Source: Diphasiastrum complanatum | Lineage: Eukaryota; Streptophyta; Lycopodiopsida; Lycopodiales; Lycopodiaceae | Assembly (NCBI GenBank): GCA_029204225.1 | Contig: CM055092.1 | Location: 11,984,310 to 12,048,309 of the forward strand | Reading direction: 5' to 3' | DNA: 64,000 nt | In this document: piece after piece, positions 57,378-64,000 of the stretch | Layout: each line of letters starts with the position of its first letter | Position numbering within the stretch: the stretch's first letter is position 1 | Notes under the pieces: generated by a model | Told to the model about the DNA's origin: nothing | What the model saw: only the letters and a program-made list of their open reading frames with translations | Databases searched by the model: none | Position numbers and translations under genes: made by a program

Positions 57378-58973
57378 TCATAGACCATTCTCATCATTTA
57401 CATCATTTTCGTCATCACACAAGTCTTGACACTCATCTGAATCTAGGTCTAGGTATAATCGTAAATTTTCGATCGTGTCTCTTTCATGATGTGAGTTACC
57501 CTCATATTCAATCTCCTCTTTTTCTAATTCTATCTCGTTTGGTTGCGAATATTAATGACATTGAATTAGAGTCTCACTTGTTCGCAATGTCGTGGCAATA
57601 CTAAAGTGTCATGAGAGTCCATCGATATACATTTTGTTGAGTCGATGTGAAAAAACTTTGAGTTATCATTTCTAATTGTGGCGTTGCTTCCACGATAGAT
57701 GACCTTAAACCATTTTACGTCACAAATAAAGTATTTGTCGTTAGTCTCGTAATCGACTTCATAAATATGCTGCAATGTGCCGACATAGTCTAGGTCACCC
57801 GAAATGACATTAGGGTCCCTCGCACTAGAACGACTCTCTTGTTGAAAGTTGGCCATTATACCACAATCATATGTACGTCGCTTGTTGTCAACCTCTCTCA
57901 ACACGGTAATGGTGTCCATATGCCCACATGGCAGTGTATGATATATACTAAAACAAAAAAAAAACAAAAAAAACAAATGTGTGTAATTAGAAATACTATT
58001 CATATATTGAGTAGTACAAAAACAAAACTTTACATAAACAATATTACACTAACCTTCCATCCACATCCACGAACAAATTTCCATTCTAATTCGGTCTTTC
58101 TCCTCCGTTTTCGGATGCTTTTAGCATCATATCAAAAACCCATTCAAGAGAGTATTTTGAAGGTAAAGGCTCCAAAGGTTCGTTGTTCTCCAAAGTCCTT
58201 CTTCTTCTTCGATTGATATTTCTTCTTCGTTTCAATGTTATGTTTCTTTCCTTTTTGGCTTCTTCATACGTTGAAATCCACTTTTCCATTTGTCCACAAT
58301 TATATAATATGAATGTGTCAATTTTCTCTTTTAATTGAGGTCAAATTCTTTTTTGCACACCATTTCCTTGTGGTACTTCACCCTTAACACGTTCATCTTC
58401 TTCTTCACACCACATTTTTGGACTTGTAGGATGCAATTGTGAGATTATTTCAGTGATATAAAACAAAGATTCCTGTACAAGCCAACTTTCTGCAATGCTA
58501 CCTTTTGGCCTTGCCTTTTGTCTCACAAAGCCCTTCAAAACTTTCATAAAGCGCTCAAGGTAAAACATCCATCTCGTGTGCACAGGTCCTGCAATTGATA
58601 CTTCTTCGACCAAATGCACTAGAAGATGAACTTGTATATCCGAAAAGGAAGTTGGAAAATCTCTTTCCAACAAACATACCATTTCAACCATTTGGATTTT
58701 CATGGAATCCAATTCACTATTTTCTATTTCTTTTGAGAAAATCCACCTGCAAGATTAATAGTACATTAGGTTGTTTAACACATAAAAAAATTGAAATATC
58801 ACATATTTATACAAGTGCTTAAAAAAATATACAAACCTAATCATCGATGAAAAATTGTAAATCGTATTTTGTACGTCATCGTTGAAGAGACCTCGAATAG
58901 AAAGTGGAAGTATGAATTGCAACATCTTATGCCAATCATGTGATTTCAATCCACTTAATTTACCATCTTGCAT
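57378..58973 (-). pseudogene. CACTA transposase C-terminal part (DUF4218-like, DUF4216-like, acidic tail)
   Basis: The segment at 58973-58755 (LKSHDWHKMLQFILPLSIRG) and the one at 58712-58341 (MVCLLERDFPTSFSDIQVHL, VHTRWMFYLERFMKVLKGFV, RPKGSIAESWLVQE) match DUF4218. The segment at 58003-57566 (CGIMANFQQ, YVGTLQHIYEVDY, FICDVKWFKVIYRG) matches DUF4216. A Glu/Asp-rich end (GNSHHERDTIENLRLYLDLD, DECQDLCDDENDVNDE) stops at 57378. Introns are likely between the segments (58754-58713 and 58285-58010 are short of sense). Confidence 0.8.
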
Positions 58974-60680
58974 AAAGAATGTGCATAGCCTGTTGGAGTT
59001 CTCATTTGTTTTATGACATGTTTAACATATGAGAGTTGCTCTTTTGTAAGAATCCACGGTCTGCTAGGTAGAATTTCATCTCCACCTTCGGAGTATTGAA
59101 TCCAATAGGGTCTTTTCACATCGGCCGCTTGTAGATCTTTATGAGCTGTGGAATTGTGTTTTATGCCAATGATGTGGTTCCATAAGGATTCACCGACGTT
59201 TTTGAATATGTGCATAGGATCCAATAGATGGTTTATCAATAAATTCCTCCAATAGGGTAATTTATGAAAAATAGACAACCGTTTCATACCATCAATGGAT
59301 TCATTCCATGAAGAATTAACGTCATGATGTTTAAGCCATTCACCATGCCATTCCGCTACTCCCATGCGTGGGGGTGGTGGTGTAGTTAGAGCATTATCTC
59401 CTCGCCCTCCAAAAAATCGCCTATTCAACCTTCGAAAAGGATGATCAGGCGGCAAGTATTTGCGATGATTTTTGTACACCACTTTTTTTAACATATTTGT
59501 GCTATGTCGACCTCCAAAAGTGGTCCACAAATATGACATGCGTTGTAACCCGATGTGGTTAAACCTGCATAGTTCATAAACCAAATTAAACATAAGCTTA
59601 AATATACTCAAACGTTAAACCCTAAAATGGATTAGATTCATTATATAGATACCTGAACATTCACTTAAACTAGGGTAGTCATGCATCGTCCACATTAGAA
59701 TTCCACGAACAATGAAGTTTTGTTGTTGTAAAGGTCTTAAGATGTCGTAAGCGTGAATACCATTCCAAAGAATGCACTTCATCGATCAAAGGTGCAAGAT
59801 ACACATCCATGTTCTTGGCCTTGTACTTTCCTGGAATCAATAAAGCCAACAACAAGTGTCCCATTTTAATACTCAACCATGGAGGTATGTTGTAATTAAC
59901 GAGCACAACTGGCCATGTGGACCAAGTTGACGCTTGAACGCTAAAAGGATTTATGCCATCCATAGCAAGGCCAAATCTCAAATTACGAGGTTCGTTTTTA
60001 AACTCGAGCCGTTGGTCTTCAATATGTTTCCATGCAGGTGAATCACTTGGTACTCGCATTACATCATCCGTAGATCGATTTTTGACATGCCAATCCATTA
60101 GTTGTGCCAAAGATTTACATTGAAATTAACGTTGCAATCGTGAGATAATTGAAAAATGTCGTAACACTTTTCGTGGCACTTTATCCCCTTGTACGTCATC
60201 TCGAAAACGTGAAGCGTTACACACTGGACATTGAAGCTTTTCTGAATGCTCACCTCTATATAGAACATGGTCTTCTGGACATGCATGTATTGTGTCGTAA
60301 TCCATTCCAAGCACGGTCATCATCTTTCGTGCTTCTTTTTGTGTTTTAGGTATCACATTTTCTTTCAGAAGTATTCGATGCAACAATCTAAAAAAAGAGC
60401 AGTGTGAGTTGTTAGAAAAGAAAAAAAAAATCACTTAATGTAAATATGCTATAAAGTATAATAGTTGTGTTATGCGTTAAGTACCCGAATAAAGATGTCA
60501 CGCTACGATCACTCCATTTGTATGTTGCTTGAAGGTTCAGAATAAGAATTGACGTAGCTAGTCTCGAAATGGATGCTCTAGGATATAGAGGAGTGTCTGC
60601 CTCCTTGCGCAATAGAATCTCGTCTTCATCCATCTCAAATTGTTCATGATCTCCGTTTTCATTAGAAGATGCATGCATAT
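58955..60680 (-). pseudogene. CACTA TNP2-type transposase (relic)
   Basis: Exon 1 (60680 to about 60484) has TPLYPRASISRLATSILILN and TYKWSDRSVTSLFG, followed by a GTACTT donor. Exon 2 starts after TTTTTTTAG at about 60389 and reads VIPKTQKEARKMMTVLGMDY, IHACPEDHVLYRGEH, CPVCNASRF and PRKVLRHFSIISRLQR, a TNP2 N-terminal zinc-like segment. A TAA at 60126-60128 interrupts it. Then come MDWHVKNRSTDDVMRVPSDS, RNLRFGLAMDGINPF and WSTWPVVLVNYNIPPWLSIK. A frame change near 59781 leads to LMWTMHDYPSLSEC. After another intron, VVYKNHRKYLPPDHPFRRLN, LDPMHIFKNVGESLW and RPWILTKEQLSYV follow. These are the transposase core words of the family. Confidence 0.88.
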
Positions 60681-60711
60681 CATCATTCTCATTTGTTTCA
60701 AAGTAAGATTC

Positions 60712-61561
60712 TATGAAAGTACAGCAAAATGGACCAAGAATAGATCTAAATCAGATCTACAAGTGTGATTGGATGTTAGATTAGATCAACCTATCAATAT
60801 ACACAAGATTAGATAGCATTTAGATCAAATCTAGATGAATAAATCTAACAAGAACAATCATTATTGATCAAAACTTGTACTTGCTGATTTCACACGTGTG
60901 AAAACCTGTCAGAGTATGGACAGTAGGCTGAGAATAAAGTATACTAAGCTTAGAACCCAATCAATGCATAAAAACACAAGACAAATAGAGAGAAAGCACT
61001 AGAATTGCTCCAAAACCAAGATTTAGCTTCCATGTCAATTACGGCCAAATGAGCCACCATATATACACAAGAGCTGATGCTTACTCAGCTGATTTGGCAT
61101 GTGTGAGAGTGCTTACTCATCAAAGGATCCACCAATAATCATCAATATGGCACATGGACCAAGTTTCCTAACTTATAGGCACCTCCCTTGATTTTAGGCA
61201 ATTTTCCTAATTTATAGGGACTTGCACAAATATCTACTACAAGTTGGATCTCACCTACTACTGATGTTTCCACACATGTGATCAGTCCTTAGCACATGTG
61301 AGATCACTCCTATCCATGTGAAATAGCTTTTCCTACCAATAAAATGATGCCAAGTGGCATATAGCTAGAAAACTAGATTTTGGCCATTTTAGCCACTAGA
61401 TCTCAAATGAAATGGTATGTACAACCTATATGACTCATCTAAATGATAAATGCATTTATTTCACACATGGGAACAGGCTCCACACATGTCTAATGATGAT
61501 ATGTACTACTCATAATGGTATTTACAAGATTTGATCAAGTTAGCTTTTGCCAATTTTAACA
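60712..61561 (-). repeat. 3' LTR of the right-edge copia (850 bp)
   Basis: On the minus strand it begins TGTTAAAATTGGC at 61561 after a polypurine tract and ends with CTTTCATA at 60712. It is a diverged, longer relative of the 692-bp LTRs at 18599 and 17908; shared words include AAAGTAC, GTGTGATTGGATG and CACACGTGTG. The outer dinucleotide is TA where TG is expected, the same change seen at 18599. The neighbouring host bases are GATTC; the matching duplication would lie outside the window. Confidence 0.85.
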
Positions 61562-61574
61562 CTCCTCCTCAAAA
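61562..61574 (-). other. Polypurine tract of the right-edge copia
   Basis: Reads TTTTGAGGAGGAG on the minus strand, directly before the LTR. It nearly matches the tract of the large copia at 26401. Confidence 0.85.
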
Positions 61575-61766
61575 CTAACTTGATGATATTGAGATTGACT
61601 CCATGGGCTGAATTGGTCTTCAAATATGGATCCTTGCTAGTTCAAAGGTGTGAAGATCAGCCAATGAACTTGATGTCGATCCAAAATCACCATATCCATG
61701 ATAATGCCTCTTTGATGTTGACTTTTTTTATGAACTTGAGAGCTTTGCACCATCCTAGCACCTCTT

Positions 61767-63531
61767 TCATTGATTGTTCCATCCTTGAAGCATATGGTTG
61801 ATCCAAAAGCTCCTCCTCCTTGAAAATAGCTGCAACTCCATGAGAAAATAAAGAGTCCTTCTTGAATCATGAGGATCACAAAGATCCAACATCATGTTAC
61901 CAAGATCTCGAGGATTAGGCTCATCAACATTGGCAAGACTATGCATGCTATAATAACAAAGAGTTTGTATCATATCTTCATGCTTGGTTACCATGCTAAT
62001 CTCAGATCTAATGAGGCTAGATACTTCATTATGGAGATAAGTTTCCTTAGAGGATGATTCACTTTCTCTCATAAAGAGTTTACAATTTGCCTCAATACAT
62101 GAAAAAAGACAATTTTTCATACTATGAGTGGACAACTCACTCTTGCTCTTGCAAGACTCAAGAACATGCACTTGATGAAATAACCATTTGCTTTCTAATT
62201 GATCTAAAATCAATTTCATATCATTAAGAACATCAACTATGTTCTCAAGAGAGACACCATACTCAACTAGTATTGCTTTACTCCAACTTTGAGATGCAAA
62301 AGTCTCACTAAAGCAAATTGATTCACCAAATGACATAAGAGAAGCAAGCATGAGATGTATACCACTTGAAATGTGCTCCTCTTTCCCTTGAAATGTGAGC
62401 CATATGAGCTCAACCATGTCTCTTGATATTCTTCTTGTAATCATAACTTGAGAAGGACTCTCCTCCTCAATCCTTGGCACACTTGAACCTCAAGGTGACT
62501 CCTCAAGATCAACTCCTTGGTGCTCCTCCTTGATGGAAATCTGAGACCTCCATGTCTTGAAATGATCACAACAAACATGATCATATAATGTGCACTTCAT
62601 ATGATTATCAACATTACTTATGCTAGAACCATAAGTCCAAAAATCAACACAACTTGGCATGATTTTTCTAATATTGAAATCAAGAAGTATTTCCATCTGA
62701 ATAAGGCTAACTACTTGCTTATGGATATAAGTGTCCACTTTGGATGCTTCACTTATTCATAAGAAGTTTACAACTTGCCTTTAAAATTGAAAATTTACAA
62801 TCTTCAACATTATGAATGAACACATCATTCATGACCTTATTGAAACCAGCAAAAAATACATTATGAAGACATTTCCATTTCCTTGACTTTATATTCAATG
62901 TAAGTTTACAAGGAAAACATGCTTTGCTATCTATTAAGGCATCACACTCAAGTAGTATTGCCTTAATCCACCTTTGAGATACAAAAATCTCTTCAAAGCA
63001 AAATAGTTCCTTATAAGATTTCATGAGAGCATAAATGAAACTTTTTTCATTTTGTGATTGCTCCTCCTTAATCTTTCTTGGTTTCTCTTGGATCATAATA
63101 ATAAATTTGAACTTTTCCAAAGTTCTAAGCAAAATGCTTTTCAAGGACATGAAATAAATCCAAGTGACATTAATGAAAGTGACATTTATCTTTGCATCTT
63201 GAACCAAAAAATTCACTTCCAAATGCAAAACTTCAAAAGGTTTGAAATGTGTGATGATGGACTTTTGAAGACAAATCTTGTAAGTCCTTGTGAGGCTCCA
63301 AGCCTCATGCATCTTTCCACAAAGGAAACACCTTTCCTTGGATTTGTCCTTCTTGCCTTTGCACTTTGAACTTGAAGCTCCATCCTGCACCTCGGTCCCC
63401 TTTCTTTGGTTCTCCTTGGATGGATTGGTCTTCATTTTGTAGCATCTTGAGACAAAACGATCTCTCCTGCCACAAAGGTTGCATTTAGGATCCTTACTTG
63501 CCTCCAATAGGTTGCCACCTATTGATGCCAT
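61767..63531 (-). CDS. Non-autonomous copia: gag remnant fused to an unfamiliar duplicated-module ORF
   Basis: Starts at the ATG 63531 with MASIGGNLLEASKD, equivalent to the gag start of the large copia. It jumps straight to zinc-knuckle-like segments (CNLCGRRDRFVSRC and CFLCGKMHEA), so the gag body is deleted. Protease, integrase, reverse transcriptase and RNase H are absent. Instead about 500 codons of unrecognised sequence follow, down to a stop at 61767. They contain two related modules: A (about 63010-62690; FCFEEIFVSQRWIKAILLEC, DCKFSILKASCKLLMNK) and B (about 62320-61980; ICFSETFASQSWSKAILVEY, NCLFSCIEANCKLFMRE). Module A has one frameshift at 62750, after which DTYIHKQVVSLIQMEI aligns with ETYLHNEVSSLIRSEI of B. 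One TGA at 62490 lies between the modules. Function unknown; it may be a captured host gene or a lineage-specific ORF. Confidence 0.65.
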
Positions 63532-64000
63532 GATGAGGAAGTAAAACCTTGTGATATGACTTTTCAAAATGTAATTTGTGACTCTCAAGAAACTAGATTT
63601 GAACACATTCGACAATCTAGAAGGATCTACACAAGATCTAGACCACAAATTCTAAATCATATCTCTTTCAACCTAGTCAATTGGAAACTAATCTTTGCTT
63701 TGATCACTAAGACAAAAGTACTCTATCAAATCACAAAAATCAGATCCAAACACTCCTATTGGTCTCAACAAATACCAATGACTCTTCCTCTTGAGAGTTG
63801 GAATGGATTTGAAAAGTTTGACACCTAGATTTTCCTTTTCTCTTGACTAGTTCACTCAACTTTTGAGATTCTTGAACAAAGTATGGGTTTTGTTTCAAAT
63901 ACTTGAAAATCAAATTAGTCACTTCTTTTGGACTCACTCTTGACCCAAATAATCTCACTCTTGAGATTTGAATTTGATTTGATTTGACAACAAATTAAGC
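63532..64000 (-). other. Leader of the right-edge copia (runs off the window)
   Basis: Non-coding sequence upstream of the gag-like start. The primer-binding site and 5' LTR are not reached within the window. Confidence 0.55.

Larger units (their letters stand above)
57378..60680 (-). mobile_element. CACTA (En/Spm) DNA transposon relic
   Basis: Minus-strand transposase gene with several exons: an N-terminal segment, the TNP2 core, DUF4218-like and DUF4216-like segments and an acidic tail, the usual layout of plant CACTA transposases. The 5' side is cut by a copia LTR at 60712. Terminal repeats were not found. Lesions are moderate: an in-frame TAA at 60126, a frame change near 59781 and another near an A-run at about 59490. 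Confidence 0.85.

Overview
This window looks like transposon-rich nuclear DNA of a land plant. It holds a plant-type LSD1/FLOWERING LOCUS D-like gene, a PF03407-type nucleotide-sugar transferase gene with GT-AG introns, and remains of Ty1/copia, Ty3/gypsy, Helitron, CACTA and hAT elements, with many long GA/GT/AT microsatellites. There is no bacterial, organellar or viral gene organisation. I cannot name the species. A non-seed plant such as a fern is possible, but this is not shown by the sequence.

Only two genes look functional. The first is an FLD-like histone demethylase gene (6417-8952, minus, two coding exons, about 778 residues). The second is a three-exon glycosyltransferase-like gene (51671-53524, plus, 348 residues). 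An 8.9-kb upstream duplicate of the second gene (42811-43530) is a pseudogene that has lost its third exon next to a Ty3/gypsy relic (43740-47640).

Layout. 1-2400: minus-strand copia relic with primer-binding site and LTR. 2400-6250: little, with a scrap of gypsy RNase H. 6417-10450: FLD-like gene and its upstream region. 11363-13370: hAT scrap and a copia 3' half with LTR, containing a 70-bp inverted duplication. 16098-34430: an old Helitron-like region on the minus strand, with Rep and helicase pieces, an unidentified associated gene and an RPA-like scrap. It is split by nested insertions. A 692-bp solo LTR (inverted, duplication TGTAT) entered the Helitron, and an 8.5-kb copia element (18599-27104, two 692-bp LTRs about 1% diverged, duplication TTCAC) entered the last bases of that solo LTR. 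The copia itself carries an antisense RPA-like OB-fold fragment in its leader and a dead second copia fragment inside its gag-pol. 34430-38180: AT-rich DNA with diverged repeats that include paired hairpins. 38183-42800: unidentified ORFs and microsatellites. 42811-53524: the duplicated transferase genes and the gypsy relic. 54700-56760: a palindromic 15-bp satellite followed by a long composite microsatellite field. 57378-60680: CACTA transposase relic (TNP2, DUF4218-like, DUF4216-like). 60712-64000: the 3' part of a non-autonomous minus-strand copia, whose pol is replaced by an unfamiliar ORF containing a duplicated module.

The best candidates for something undescribed are the duplicated-module ORF in the right-edge copia, the unidentified Helitron-associated reading frame at 30819-32544, the copia carrying Helitron-type RPA sequence in its leader, and the covarying hairpin pairs at 35.5 and 37.1 kb. 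All identifications come from reading motifs by eye; no database search was possible.
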